From Drosophila persimilis (Eukaryota > Arthropoda > Insecta > Diptera > Drosophilidae): a stretch of DNA of 64,000 nucleotides. Each line of letters begins with the position of its first letter. Positions within the stretch are counted from its first letter, which is position 1. Position numbers and translations under genes: made by a program. The DNA is taken from the NCBI RefSeq assembly GCF_003286085.1, contig NW_020825452.1:62001-126000 (forward strand). The letters are read 5' to 3'. Positions 1-10,630 of the stretch are shown piece by piece. The notes under the pieces were generated by a model. It searched no databases. It was not told the DNA's origin and saw nothing but the letters and a program-made list of their open reading frames with translations.

Positions 1-26
1 AATACTCATTTTGAGTATCGGGTATA
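1..26 (-). repeat. DINE-1 5' tip, cut by window edge
   Basis: This is the reverse complement of the DINE-1 5' terminus (TATACCCGATACTC plus its small palindrome). It abuts the 3' end of the next DINE-1, so two elements lie head-to-tail on the minus strand. The rest lies outside the window. Confidence 0.75.
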
Positions 27-1126
27 ACGAGGGGGAACGTTGTGAGTTGCTGCGGACACCGCAACTCTACAGTTATACCCGATACTAAGTCAGTATGGCT
101 TTCCTCCGGCAGACGCCGCTAATATTAAACGACACGACAAAGAGTGCGTGCGAGAGAGACAGAAAATCAGTCTGAGCGTGATGTCACGCGCTGCGTAGCC
201 ACTGCAAATTGATTTGTTCCTTTTGGCTACAAAAATTATCTGATCTGATCCAGATTCAGCAATCTGATAGATATGGTCGTTATCTATGATTCCCCGTTTT
301 TAGTTTTCTCGAATCTGCAATATTGTGGATGCAACAGATTTTCGTCCTTTGTGTGGGCGGAAGGGGGTGGGGCGAAATTTTGAGATACACGTTTTATATT
401 GAGATCTAAGAGAAGTGCGGATTCCAAATTTGGTTACTCTAGCGTTAATAGTCTTTGAGATTTGTGAATATCCCCAGATTTGCATCCTTTGCGGGGGCGG
501 AAGGGGGTGTGGCGAAATTTTGAAACAAACTCGTCTCGGTCTGATATATTAGGAGTGTGGATACCAAATTTGGTTGCTCTAGCTTCTCTGAGATCTAGGC
601 GCTAATGTTTTACTCTAAGCAAAGCCGCCTATGCTACCTGTGTGTTAGAGAGAGACAGGGCGAGAAAAAATGAAATTGTTTTCTTGATGCTGGCTATAAT
701 AGTAATACGATCCAATTCAGATTCTGCAGTCTAAAAGATATGGTCATTCTCTACGATTCTGCGTTTTTTGTTTTCTCGTATCTTGAAAATTGTGGATGCC
801 ACAGATTTTCGCCCTTTGTGGGGGCGGAAGTGGGCGGGGCAAAGTTTTGAAATATTTTTGTAGCAGTGACATATCACAGAAGTCTGGATCCAAAACATCG
901 TTGCTCTAGCTCTTATAGTCTTTGAGCATTAGGCGCTGAAGGGGACGGACAGACGGACAGACGGACGGACGGACAGACAGACAGGGCTCAATCGACTCGG
1001 CTATTGATGCTGATCAAGAATATATATACTTTATAGGGTCGGAAACGATTCCTTCTGGACGTTACACACATCCACTTTTACCACAAATCTAATATACCCC
1101 AATACTCATTTTGAGTATCGGGTATA
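27..1126 (-). mobile_element. DINE-1 (INE-1) Helitron-like element, full length
   Basis: Non-autonomous, non-coding element read from 1126 (TATACCCGATACTC) to 27 (…CCCCCTCGT). Hallmarks of the DINE-1 family are visible: the 5' palindrome, the conserved block around the TATATATTC / GATCAGCATCAATAGCCGAG motif, a GGACGGACAGAC microsatellite at about 938-982, several repeated 'CGCCCAC…CGCCCCCACAAAG' blocks, and a 3' hairpin (GAGTTGCGGTGT…GCAACTC) just before the 3' terminus. It has no coding capacity and no target-site duplication, as expected for Helitron-like insertion. Short ORFs within it are chance. The element carries GA-rich runs (GAGAGAGACAG) at about 150-165 and 640-660. Confidence 0.9.
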
Positions 1127-3583
1127 AAAATGGCGATTAGTAGTTGACTATCGCCAAATTAATAAAAAATTACTATCCGATAAATTTCCACTTCCTAGGA
1201 TGGATGATATCTTCGATCAACTAGGAATAGCAAAATATTTCTCTTGCCTTGACTAAATGTCAGGATTCCATCAGATTGAGCTAGACGAAAACTCTAGAGA
1301 TATAACATCATTTTCAACGAGCAATGGCTCTTATCGCTTCACGCGATTACCATTTGGTTTGAAAATAGCGCCCAATTCATTCCAAGGAATGATGACAATC
1401 GCATTCTTTGGACTTGAACCATCACAAGCATTCCTCTATATGGATGACTTAATAGTAATCGGTTGTTCCGAAAAACACATGCTTAACAATTTAATTAGTG
1501 TTTTTGACATTTGTAGGAAACACAACTTGAAGCTACATCCTGAAAAATGTTCATTTTTCATGCATGAAGTCACATTTTTGGGCCACAAATGCACAGATAA
1601 GGGAATCTTACCAGATGACAAAAAGTTTGATGTCATATTAAATTATCCAGTTCCACATGACTCTGATAGCGCTAGACGTTTTATAGCATTTTGTAATTAC
1701 TACAGACGATTCATCAAAAATTTCGCCGATTATTCTAGGCATATAACAAGATTAAATAAAAAGAATGTTCCATTTGAATGAACTGATGAATGTCAAAATG
1801 CATTTGAACACCTTAAAGCTCAATTAATAAAACCTACTCTGTGACAATATCCAGATTTTACGAAAGAATTTTGTATAATCACAGATGCTAGTAAGCAAGC
1901 CTGAGGTGCAGTGCTTACACAAGCCCACAAAGGAACTCAACTCCCAATAGCTTACGCATCGAGAGCATTTACCAAAGGAGAAAGTATCAAAAGTACGACG
2001 GAACAAGAGTTAACAGCTATATATTGGGCAATCACCAAATTTAGACCCTATGTCTACGGAACTCATTTCATAGTAAAAACAGACCATTGACCACTAACAT
2101 TTTTGTTTTCAATGACAAACCCCAGTTCTAAATTAATTTGAATTTGAGACTTGAATTTGAGGAGTATAATTTTACTGTAGAGTACCTAAGAGGCAAAGAT
2201 AATTTCGTAGCCGATGCATTGTCACGGATAACAATATCTGAACTAAAAGACATACAAAATAAAGTCCTGAAAGTCACTACCAGGTATCAAAGTAGACAAA
2301 AATTCTGCGCAGAAAACAACAAAGTAGAGATGCCAAAGCAATCTACCCAAACAGCTTCTCAGCCCAAAGTATACGAAGTCATTAATAATGATGAAGTACG
2401 TAAAGTAGTGACCTTGCATATAAAAGATATGCTATGTTTCTTTAAACATGGTAAGAAAATTATAGCAAGAATTGATATTGGAGATTTATATACTAATAAT
2501 GGAAATATTGACTTAGGACAACTATTTCCAAGGCTAGAAAAAGAAGCCGGTATATTAAAAATCAGCCAATTGAAAATGGCACCGTGGGAAAATATCTTTG
2601 AAAAAGTTTCAATAGATAATTTCAAAATTATGGGCAATAAAATATTGAAAACATTGAGAGTAGCGCTACTCAACCCGGTGACCACATTAACAAATGTTAA
2701 AGAGAAAGAAGCTATATTGTCTACACTACATGATGATCCAGTACAAGGAGGTCACACAGGCATTGCAAAAACCTTGACCGAGGTCAAAAGACATTATTAC
2801 TGGAAAGGTATGACTCGTGTTATAACAGAGCACATCCGGAAATAGAAATGTCAAAAAGCAAAAACAACAACAAATATAAAGACCCCTTTAACAATTACTG
2901 AAACCCCGATGAAGGCTTTTGACAGAGTGATAGTGGATACAATTGGTCCACTACCAAAGTCAGAAAAAGGCAATGAATATGCAGGCAGGCTCATATGTGA
3001 CTTGACTAAATATCTAGGAACTAGATATACCTGTCGCAAATAAAAGCGCAGCAACTGTTTCAACGGCAATATTTGAATCATTTATTCTCAAGTACGGTCC
3101 AATGAAGACGATCATTTCGGACTTGGGAACGGAATATAAAAATTCAATTATAAACGATTTGAGCAAATATTTAAAAATAAACGTAGTCACGCTCATATGT
3201 GACTTGACTAAATATCTAGGAACTAGATATACCTGTCGCAAATAAAAGCGCAGCAACTGTTGCAACGGCAATATTTGAATCATTTATTCTCAAGTACGGT
3301 CCAATGAAGACGACCATTTCGGACTTGGGAACGGAATATAAAAATTCAATTATAAACGATTTGTGTAAATATTTAAAAATAAACGCAGTCACGCTCATAT
3401 GTGACTTGACTAAATATCTAGGAACTAGATATAACTGTCGTAAATAAAAGCGCAGCAACTGTTGCAACGGCAATATTTGAATCATTTACTCTCAAGTACG
3501 GTCCAATGAACACGATCATTTCGGACTTGGGATCGGAATATAAAAATTCAATTATAAACGATTTGTGCAAATATTTAAAAATA
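1127..3583 (+). pseudogene. pol: 412/mdg1-like pol fragment, copy A (broken)
   Basis: RT, RNase H and integrase remnant of a Ty3/Gypsy element of the 412/mdg1 type. RT begins at motif 1 (WRLVVDYRQINKK) directly after the DINE-1. The active-site YMDD is at about 1437-1448, and the RNase H 'TDASKQA' motif follows at about 1881. In-frame stops are seen near 1255 (SCLD then TAA), 1780, 1843, 1902 and 2088. After about 2985 the integrase decays into a 202-bp tandem repeat. Upstream gag and protease are absent because the block starts exactly at the DINE-1 5' end. The same stops recur in copy D (50992-53200, reversed), so the copies were duplicated after inactivation. Family assignment is strong; the exact family name is not certain. 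Confidence 0.85.
2989..3583 (+). repeat. 202-bp tandem repeat derived from integrase, 3 units
   Basis: The GCTCATATG landmark recurs at 2989, 3191 and 3393, giving an exact 202-bp period. Each unit covers the integrase core from 'VTLICDLTKYL' to 'LCKYLKI'. Each carries a palindrome (ATATCTAGGAACTAGATAT) that replaces CTAGTTGCTA of the undamaged sequence near 6060, which throws the frame and brings a stop (CGC AAA TAA). The third unit runs straight into a DINE-1. The same array occurs reversed at 38803-39400 (3 units) and 50992-51390 (2 units). Confidence 0.88.
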
Positions 3584-4171
3584 AACGAGGGGGAACGTTG
3601 TGAGTTGCTGCGGACACCGCAACTCTACAGTTATACCCGATACTTAGTCAGTATGGCTCTTATCCGGCAGACGCCGCTAATGTTAAGCGACACGACAAAG
3701 AGTGCGTGCGAGAGAGACAGTTGCTTTTGGCTACAAAAATGATCCGATCTGATCCAGATTCAGCAATCTGATAGATATGGTCATTCTCTACGATTCTGCG
3801 TTTTTTGTTTTCTCGTATCTTTAAAATTGTGGATGCCACAGATTTTCGCCTTTTGTGGGGGCGGAAGTGGGCGGGGCAAAGTTTTGAAATATTTTTGTAG
3901 CAGTGACATATCACAGAAGTCTGGATCCAAAACATCGTTGCTCTAGCTCTTATAGTCTTTGAGCATTAGGCGCTGAAGGGGACGGACAGACGGACAGACG
4001 GACGGACGGACAGACGGACAGACAGACATGGCTCAATCGACTCGGCTATTGATGCTGATCAAGAATATATATACTTTATGGGGTCGGAAACGATTCCTTC
4101 TGGACGTTACACACATCCACTTTTACCACAAATCTAATATACCCCAATACTCATTTTGAGTATCGGGTATA
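3584..4171 (-). mobile_element. DINE-1 with large internal deletion
   Basis: A 588-bp DINE-1 with normal 5' (4171) and 3' (3584) ends. The middle third is missing; the break lies between two internal copies of the 'GATATGGTC…CTGCGTTTTT' motif, so recombination between internal repeats is likely. About 65 bp after GAGAGACAG is also lost (the GACAG / TTGCTTTTGG junction). The same ~65-bp loss is seen at 38211-38802 and 50174-50991, marking these three as duplicates of one insertion. Confidence 0.88.
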
Positions 4172-4172
4172 A

Positions 4173-6764
4173 AAATGGCGATTAGTAGTTGACTATCGCC
4201 AAATTAATAAAAAATTACTATCCGATAAATTTCCACTTCCTAGGATCGATGATATCTTGGCTCAACTAGGAAGAGCAAAATATTTCTCTTGCCTTGACTT
4301 AATGTCAGGATTCCATCAGATTGAGCTAGACGAAAACTCTAGAGATATAACATCCTTTTCAACGAGCAACGGCTCTTATCGCTTCACGCGATTACCATTT
4401 GGTTTGAAAATAGCTCCCAATTCATTCCAAAGAATGATGACTATCGCATTCTCTGGACTTGAACCATCACAAGCATTCCTCTATATGGATGACTTAATAG
4501 TAATCGGTTGTTCCGAAAAACACATGCTTAACAATTTAATTAGTGTTTTTGACATGTGTAGGAAACACAACTTGAAACTACATCCTGAAAAATGTTCATT
4601 TTTCATGCATGAAGTCACATTTTTGGGCCACAAATGCACAGATAAGGGAATCTTACCAGATGACAAAAAGTTTGACGTCATATTAAATTATCCAGTCCCA
4701 CATGACTCTGATAGCGCTAGACGTTTTATAGCATTTTGTAATTACTACAGACGATTCATCAAAAATTTCGCCGATTATTCTAGGCATATAACAAGATTAA
4801 ATAAAAAGAATGTTCCATTTGAATGGACTAATGACTGTCAAAATGCATTTGAATATCTTAAAGCTCAATTAATAAAGCCTACTCTGTTACAATATCCAGA
4901 TTTTACGAAAGAATTTTGTATAATCACAAATGCTAGTAAGCAAGCCTGTGGTGCAGTGCTAACACAAGCCCACAACGGAACTCAACTCCCAATAGCTTAC
5001 GCATCGAGAGCATTTACCAAAGGAGAAAGTAACAAAAGTACGACGGAACAAGAGTTAACAGCTATTTATTGGGCAATCACCAAATTTAGACCCTATGTCT
5101 ACGGAACTCATTTCATAGTAAAAACAGACCATAGACCACTAACATTTTTGTTTTCAATGACAAACCCCAGTTCTAAATTAACGCGTATGAGACTTGAATT
5201 AGAGGAGTATAATTTTACTGTAGAGTACCTAAGAGGCAAAGATAATTTTGTAGCCGATGCATTGTCACGGATAACAATATCTGAACTAAAAGACATACAA
5301 AATAAAGTCCTGAAAGTCACTACCAGGTATCAAAGTAGACAAAAATTCTGCGCAGAAAACAACAAAGTAGAGATGCCAAAGCAATCTACCCAAACAGCTT
5401 CTCAGCCCAACGTATACGAAGTCATTAATAATGATGAAGTACGTAAAGTAGTGACCTTGCATATAAAAGATATGCTATGTTTCTTTAAACATGGTAAGAA
5501 AATTATAGCAAGAATTGATATTGGAGATTTATATACTAATAATGGAAATATTGACTTAGGACAACTATTTCCAAGGCTAGAAAAAGAAGCCGGTATATTA
5601 AAAATCAGCCAATTGAAAATGGCACCGTGGGAAAATATCTTTGAAAAGGTTTCAATAGATAATTTCAAAATTATGGGCAATAAAATATTGAAAACATTGA
5701 GAGTAGCGCTACTCAACCCGGTGACCACATTAACAAATGTTAAAGAGAAAGAAGCTATATTGTCTACACTACATGATGATCCAGTACAAGGAGGTCACAC
5801 AGGCATTGCAAAAACCTTGGCCAAGGTCAAAAGACATTATTACTGGAAAGGTATGACTCGCGATATAACAGAGCACATCCGGAAATGTCAGAAATGTCAA
5901 AAAGCAAAAACGACAACAAATATAAAGACCCCTTTAACAATTACAGAAACCCCGATGAAGGCTTTTGACAGAGTGATAGTGGATACAATTGGTCCACTAC
6001 CCAAGTCAGAAAAAGGCAATGAATATGCAGTCACGCTCATATGTGACTTGACTAAATATCTAGTTGCTATACCTGTCGCAAATAAAAGCGCAGCAACTGT
6101 TGCAACGGCAATATTTGAATCATTTATTCTCAAGTACGGTCCAATGAAGACGTTCATTTCGGACATGGGAACGGAATATAAAAATTCAATTATAAACGAT
6201 TTGTGCAAATATTTAAAAATAAAAAATATAACATCAACTGCACACCATCATCAAACTGTTGGAACAATAGAAAGGAGCCACAGAACATTTAACGAATACA
6301 TACGATCCTATATATCAGTAAATAAAACTGATTGGGACGTATGGCTTCCATATTTTGTTTATTGTTTCAATACAACCCCCTCTATGGCACATAATTATTG
6401 TCCATATGAGTTAGTATTTGGTAAGACTAATAATCTACCAAAATATTTTGATAGCATCAGTAATATAAAACCTATATATAACATAGAAGACTACGCTAAA
6501 GAAAGTAGATATAGATTAGAAGTAGCATACAAAAGAGCAAGAAATATGCTCGAGTTAAATAAACAGAAAAATTCGGAATTATATGATTTAAAAACTAGGA
6601 ACATAACGCTATCAATAGGAAATAAAGTTCTACTAAAAAACGAAGTAGGCCATAAGCTAGATCTTAAATACACAGGGCCCTATATAGTTGAAAAAATCGA
6701 AGATAATGATAATATAGTTATTTCCGGAAATAAGAATAAAAAAACAAACAGTTCACAAAGATAG
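4173..6764 (+). CDS. pol: 412/mdg1-like pol: RT, RNase H, integrase (copy B, 5'-truncated)
   Basis: Open frame from the DINE-1 junction to a TAG at 6762. There is no true start: it is the 3' two-thirds of a Gag-Pol polyprotein that would copy RNA and integrate cDNA. Counting residues from 4257: RT active site YMDD at residues 76-79, RNase H near residues 220-330, integrase zinc finger (H-X-H…CQKCQ) near 540, and DDE triad at D576, D636, E672 (35-residue D-E spacing). A GPY motif follows near 802. Oddities: the first RNase H catalytic Asp is Asn (TNASKQA, codon 4929-4931), whereas copies A, C and D keep Asp. A 4-nt duplication near 6745 shifts the last ~15 codons, so the native C-terminus is lost. 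Gag and protease are missing, replaced by the DINE-1. Not autonomous. Confidence 0.88.
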   Translation, partial: KWRLVVDYRQINKKLLSDKFPLPRIDDILAQLGRAKYFSCLDLMSGFHQIELDENSRDITSFSTSNGSYRFTRLPFGLKIAPNSFQRMMTIAFSGLEPSQAFLYMDDLIVIGCSEKHMLNNLISVFDMCRKHNLKLHPEKCSFFMHEVTFLGHKCTDKGILPDDKKFDVILNYPVPHDSDSARRFIAFCNYYRRFIKNFADYSRHITRLNKKNVPFEWTNDCQNAFEYLKAQLIKPTLLQYPDFTKEFCIITNASKQACGAVLTQAHNGTQLPIAYASRAFTKGESNKSTTEQELTAIYWAITKFRPYVYGTHFIVKTDHRPLTFLFSMTNPSSKLTRMRLELEEYNFTVEYLRGKDNFVADALSRITISELKDIQNKVLKVTTRYQSRQKFCAENNKVEMPKQSTQTASQPNVYEVINNDEVRKVVTLHIKDMLCFFKHGKKIIARIDIGDLYTNNGNIDLGQLFPRLEKEAGILKISQLKMAPWENIFEKVSIDNFKIMGNKILKTLRVALLNPVTTLTNVKEKEAILSTLHDDPVQGGHTGIAKTLAKVKRHYYWKGMTRDITEHIRKCQKCQKAKTTTNIKTPLTITETPMKAFDRVIVDTIGPLPKSEKGNEYAVTLICDLTKYLVAIPVANKSAATVATAIFESFILKYGPMKTFISDMGTEYKNSIINDLCKYLKIKNITSTAHHHQTVGTIERSHRTFNEYIRSYISVNKTDWDVWLPYFVYCFNTTPSMAHNYCPYELVFGKTNNLPKYFDSISNIKPIYNIEDYAKESRYRLEVAYKRARNMLELNKQKNSELYDLKTRNITLSIGNKVLLKNEVGHKLDLKYTGPYIVEKIEDNDNIVISGNKNKKTNSSQR

Positions 6765-6998
6765 GTTAAAATTTTTTAATTCATAACAGACACAAAATAA
6801 AATAAAATAAAATAAAAAAAAAGAGAAAAAAAATTTAATTATACAAGATGTGCAAAAAGATATGTATACACAAAAAAAAAAAACATTAAATACATTACAA
6901 ATACAAAAAATCCTCAAATCAAAATTTTTTTATATATATAAAATAAATTTAAGTAAAATAACTACATTTAATTACGTTATTTTTCAAAAGGAGGGAGA
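6765..6998 (+). other. 412-like 3' untranslated region and polypurine tract
   Basis: Very A/T-rich non-coding stretch between pol and the LTR. It ends in the polypurine tract AAAAGGAGGGAGA (6986-6998), which touches the LTR and would prime plus-strand DNA. No env gene is present, as in 412/mdg1. Confidence 0.8.
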
Positions 6999-7378
6999 TG
7001 TAGTATGTGCATATATTGAGTGTACACTGTACCCAATGGTTAACAATAAATGTATCAGCAACACATTGTTGCAGTACACAAACAAAACCACTTCAAGTGA
7101 GCGTGCAATATGATCGCCGCTTATGCGCTAAGCTAAGTCAGCATTCCCACGCTGACCACTTGAAGCATATATATATATACACATATGTACATACGGCTCT
7201 TGCCCTCTCGATTATGCTGATAAGACAAATATGTATGAAGCCGCTCCGCTGTTGGCGTAACCGGCAGCGCAGCTATGCGGTCTGATTTATAAGAATAAAT
7301 TCAATAAAGATATTCAAAAAACCGAAGTCAAACGGCACAGACGTGCCAGTTTTATAATTGTAATATTGACATATTACA
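6999..7378 (+). repeat. 412/mdg1-like 3' LTR
   Basis: 380 bp starting TGTAGTATGTGC just after the polypurine tract and ending ATTACA, so the ends form a short inverted repeat (TGTAGT / ATTACA). A possible AATAAA-type signal lies near 7293-7305. A related but diverged LTR lies at 24005-24404; both share the segment around CCGCTCCGCTG…GGCAGCGCAGCT. The LTR ends exactly where LOA LINE copy 1 begins, and the LINE is broken at the point homologous to 13613, so this element inserted into the LINE. Confidence 0.85.
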
Positions 7379-9240
7379 GCGGGCCCTGGTTCGCCCATCT
7401 CCCAGTCCTCCCTAAGTGGGATTGATACCTGGAAAGGCGTCGAGAGGTGATAACTAGGGACACAATAATCTGTCCTCTCTGGTAATTGCGGGTGTCTCAT
7501 CAGGATTCCCGAGTGCCCAACCGCGGACGCTTTCCACAGTCTGGCTTCTCTCATTCTGAGTGCGGAAAGTGTTGCCACTTTCTTTCCCATGAGATCTATG
7601 GGGAGGAGGTCCAGCACAGTATCCAGGGCTTCCCCTGGAGTAGTGCGTAGCCCGCCAGTTATGCATAGCTCTGCCATGCGTTGAACTCTGCTGAGTTTAT
7701 TGAGGCATGTCCTTTTGTCTAAGGCTGGCCACCATACTACCGCTCCATAGAGCATGATCGGTCGTATGATGGTGGTGTAAAGCCACCGAACTATATAGGG
7801 GGTCATTCCCCATCTTAGTCCGATGGCTTTCCTGCAAGTATAGAGGGCTACTGTGGCCTTCTTTTCTCTATCCTCTATGCTCAATTTCCAATCGAGCTTT
7901 CTATCGAGGATTAGGCCAAGATACTTGGCGTTGTTGCTGAAGATTAGCGCTTCCCCACCTAGTCTTGGGGGAATCAGTGCCGGAACTTTGTACTTCCTAG
8001 TGAAGAGCACCAGTTCCGTTTTAGACGGGTTGACGCCTAGACCGCATTTGTCTGCCCATTTTGACATCTTCATGAGTGTGCCTGACAAGGCAGTCACACA
8101 GCGTCTGCGGGAATTTACCCGAAAATGCTATAGCAACATCGTCCGCATACGCCACCACGCGGCAGCCACCCCCTCTATCTCCCGCAGCAGTTCGTTCACT
8201 GCCACGTTCCATAGGAGGGGCGAGAGGACTCCGCCCTGCGGTGTGCCTCTACTGACAAACCTGGTGGACGTTGACGTCCCCAGTGATGCCTCAACCGTCC
8301 TGCATTGCATCATCTGATCGATCAGGCTCACCGTCCGGGAGTCAACCCCCAGGTCCGTCAGTGCACCCGTGATGGCGGTCGGGAGGATGTTATTAAAGGC
8401 GCCTTCTATGTCGAGGTAGGCTACCAGGGTGTACTCTTTACAGTTGAGGGACGCTTCTATGATCGATGTGGTCGTGTGTAGGGCCGTTTCGGGGAATCTT
8501 CCTTTCCGATAGGCATGCTGGGAGTCTGAGAATAGACTAGGCGGAATATTTACCGTGAGATGCATCCCCAAAAGCCGTTCCATCGTCTTCAGAAGGAAGG
8601 ACGATAGACTTATGGGTCTGAAATCTTTGGGGGCAGTGTGCGAGGGCTTGCCTGCCTTGGGGATGAAGGCGACTTTGGTATGAAGCCAGGTTTCCGGGAT
8701 ATATCCATGGGAGAAGATTCCCTCGTATATCCTTTTGAGCCAATTAGTGGCTTTTTGTCCAGCGTGAATCAGTTGGGCAGGGTGTTAAGGAGAAGATTTA
8801 ACGACTCATTGCTGGACGTTCGCTACAGAACTTACGCCATGAGGCGCGTTTGGCTTTCCTCAGTTCTTTATTGTAAGCTGACAGACTGGCCTTGTAATCG
8901 GCCCAGTTCTGCTCAGCGTTTTTAGTCTTAGCTTTATTGAAGAGTCTCCGGGAGGCTTTCCGGAGTTCCCTCAGTTTCGGATTCCACCATTCAGGTTTCT
9001 TCCGGCCTCTGCTCTTGCTAGAGGGGCAAGATTTATCGAGCGCCTCATTGCAGGCGTCGGTCAATAGTTTAACAAGATGAGTCGTGGCTTCCCTGGAATC
9101 TCCTCCTCAGGTGGAGTCTCAGGGAGAACACGACAGAGGTGGTCTGTGTACGGAGCCCAGTTTGTCCGCCTAAGGTTCCGAAACTGAGCTGCCTTCACCA
9201 CCTTCAGGATGTCGGCATATGACTTTCCCTCGGTGCACTT
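7379..9240 (-). pseudogene. LOA-clade LINE ORF2 (RT), copy 1, broken
   Basis: Non-LTR reverse transcriptase. From the 5' side: EN/RT linker (FRNLRRTNWAPYTDHLC, about 9190), RT palm with 'AYRKGR', 'LDIEGAFNNI', 'SRGTPQGGVLSPLLW', active-site AYADDVAIAF (about 8150), and thumb 'LGLILDRKLDWK'. A frameshift in the G-run just before YADD separates palm from active site, and a second separates YADD from the thumb. Both recur in copy 2; the first also in copy 3. The RNase H and C-terminal zinc knuckle are missing because the 412-like LTR interrupts the 3' side. The endonuclease is absent: ORF1 'SYADILKVVKAAQ' runs directly into the linker, marking a large internal deletion. LOA/Bilbo/TRIM placement comes from the RT style plus the RNase H in copy 2. 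Confidence 0.85.
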
Positions 9241-10174
9241 CACCAGTACCGCGTCCGGCCGGGCTGTCGGCTTGCGCTTCGCCCGTCGCCCTCTGACCTC
9301 GTTCCACTTCTGCGCGGGGTCAGTGTTTTGCGTGCTGGTCGTCGGCTTGCGTTTTCCTCCTTCATACTGGGTGTTGTCCCCTTCCTGTGAACTCCTGGCG
9401 TCGTCTGCGTGTCCTTTGTCGATGTGGTCTTCGCATCGCCTGGGTGGGGGTTAACTAGCCTGGGGGTGGGTTCTGCGGTGTGGCAGTGGCATTGACATTC
9501 ACCCATCGCTACCTTTCCTTCCGCTGGCGCCTTCAGCTGAGACCTTACCTCCAGTTGCAGCTCCTTCATGCGCGCCATCATCCTTTTGATGGCCATGTTA
9601 ATTGACCTCTGTCCCTTCTCGTTCATCTGGTACAAGAGATCGTTCAGAATTGCGCCAATCTCGTCAATGTCCTGCACGCTGGTCCTGCTTCTCTTGGGCG
9701 GCGTTTTCCTTCCGCTACTTGATGGGGTAGGGGGGTCACGCTGCCTCTTTGGGGTGTCGGCATCTCTGCTGCCGTCCTGTGACAGCCCGCTGGCAACGCC
9801 GTGTATTTTGCTCTGCTCATGTGCAGGGCTGGGGCTGCTGGCTGCTGTGGCGGTGTTCTTGCCACTTTCGAGGCTTTTTGGAAAGCAACGGCTTTGATGC
9901 TTGAAGTCATACTTGCTTCGCCGGCCAAGTGTGCCACCGGCGTAGCAAGGTTGGGGGAATTGCTTCTTGTGGCCTCCAGAATCCGTGCCCCTTCCGCGGG
10001 ATTGCTCCGCGCGGGTGGATTTCCACCTTGTAGGTTGTCTGCTGGCGCCATCTGTTGGTCGGGTTGCTGCGGGCGATCGGGCTTTCGCCCTCTTCCGGAG
10101 CTTCCCTGTGGTACCTTTCGGGTTTCTCCGCTGCCTAACACTGTTAAGCAGCTGATATCTAGATCAGCTGGCAT
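9240..10174 (-). pseudogene. LOA-clade LINE ORF1 (Gag-like), copy 1, frameshifted
   Basis: N-terminal part of a LINE ORF1 nucleic-acid-binding protein. It begins with ATG at 10174 (MPADLDISCLTVLG), is rich in Pro, Arg, Lys and Ser, and continues after a frameshift near 9650-9680 into a helical, charged segment (residues such as NMAIKRMMARMKELQLEVRSQ). It ends in 'SYADILKVVKA', a motif seen before the C-terminal half of R1/LOA-type ORF1 proteins. The zinc-knuckle C-terminus is deleted. No endonuclease follows. The assignment rests on position and composition; I see no conserved catalytic residue. Confidence 0.65.
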
Positions 10175-10630
10175 GACAAGTGCATTTGCAGGGAGAGTGG
10201 AGTCGGTAGAGCGACCCTAAGTTACAGCAATTGTAAATGCAACTAGAAAGAAGAAGGCACAGATAGTGGGGGCGCAGAGGGCTTTCTAAGGGAGGAAAAT
10301 TCTCACCCCTCACCCCTGGCCTTGGTCATCGTTCTGCATCAAGGGCCTCCGGAGCTCGTGGATGCGGCAACTCCTATGCTTAGGCATTCTCCTGGGTATG
10401 TACGGACTCCAATGTTGTTGTAGTTACCCATCTGGTTACGTTTCCCTGCAGATGTCACAGCTATAGGCTGCCCGCTCGGGGGCACCAAGGAAACGCGTCC
10501 GCACTTGTTCACACTTCTACACATCCACCAATTGCGTGTGTATACCAAAAAGTGTGTATAGCAAGACTTAGAAAATCGTGAGTGTGTGTGTGTGAATAGC
10601 AACTCGGAGGGATACATAAAAGAAAACGAA
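10175..10630 (-). other. LOA LINE 5' untranslated region
   Basis: Region upstream of ORF1 in the minus-strand sense, with a short CACACA run at about 10580-10592. The true LINE 5' end is not visible, because a DINE-1 adjoins at 10631. No ORF of note. Confidence 0.5.

Noticed and set aside
300..485. Short ORFs within DINE-1 copies (also 33399-33626, 42681-42866, 53418-53603 and similar)
   Set aside because: They recur with the non-coding element, have no protein motifs and start without context.
938..990. GGACGGACAGAC tandem run as a CRISPR or minisatellite locus
   Set aside because: It is the variable microsatellite inside every DINE-1, not a separate array.
2989..3583. Array as a regulatory repeat or ncRNA gene
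   Set aside because: The unit is plain integrase sequence; no promoter or RNA fold beyond the short palindrome is evident.
7853..8317. Plus-strand ORF of 154 codons, repeated at 14089-14553
   Set aside because: It is the antisense of LOA RT; conserved only because the LINE copies are.
9801..10220. Plus-strand 139-codon ORF
   Set aside because: Antisense of LINE ORF1; high GC gives long chance frames.
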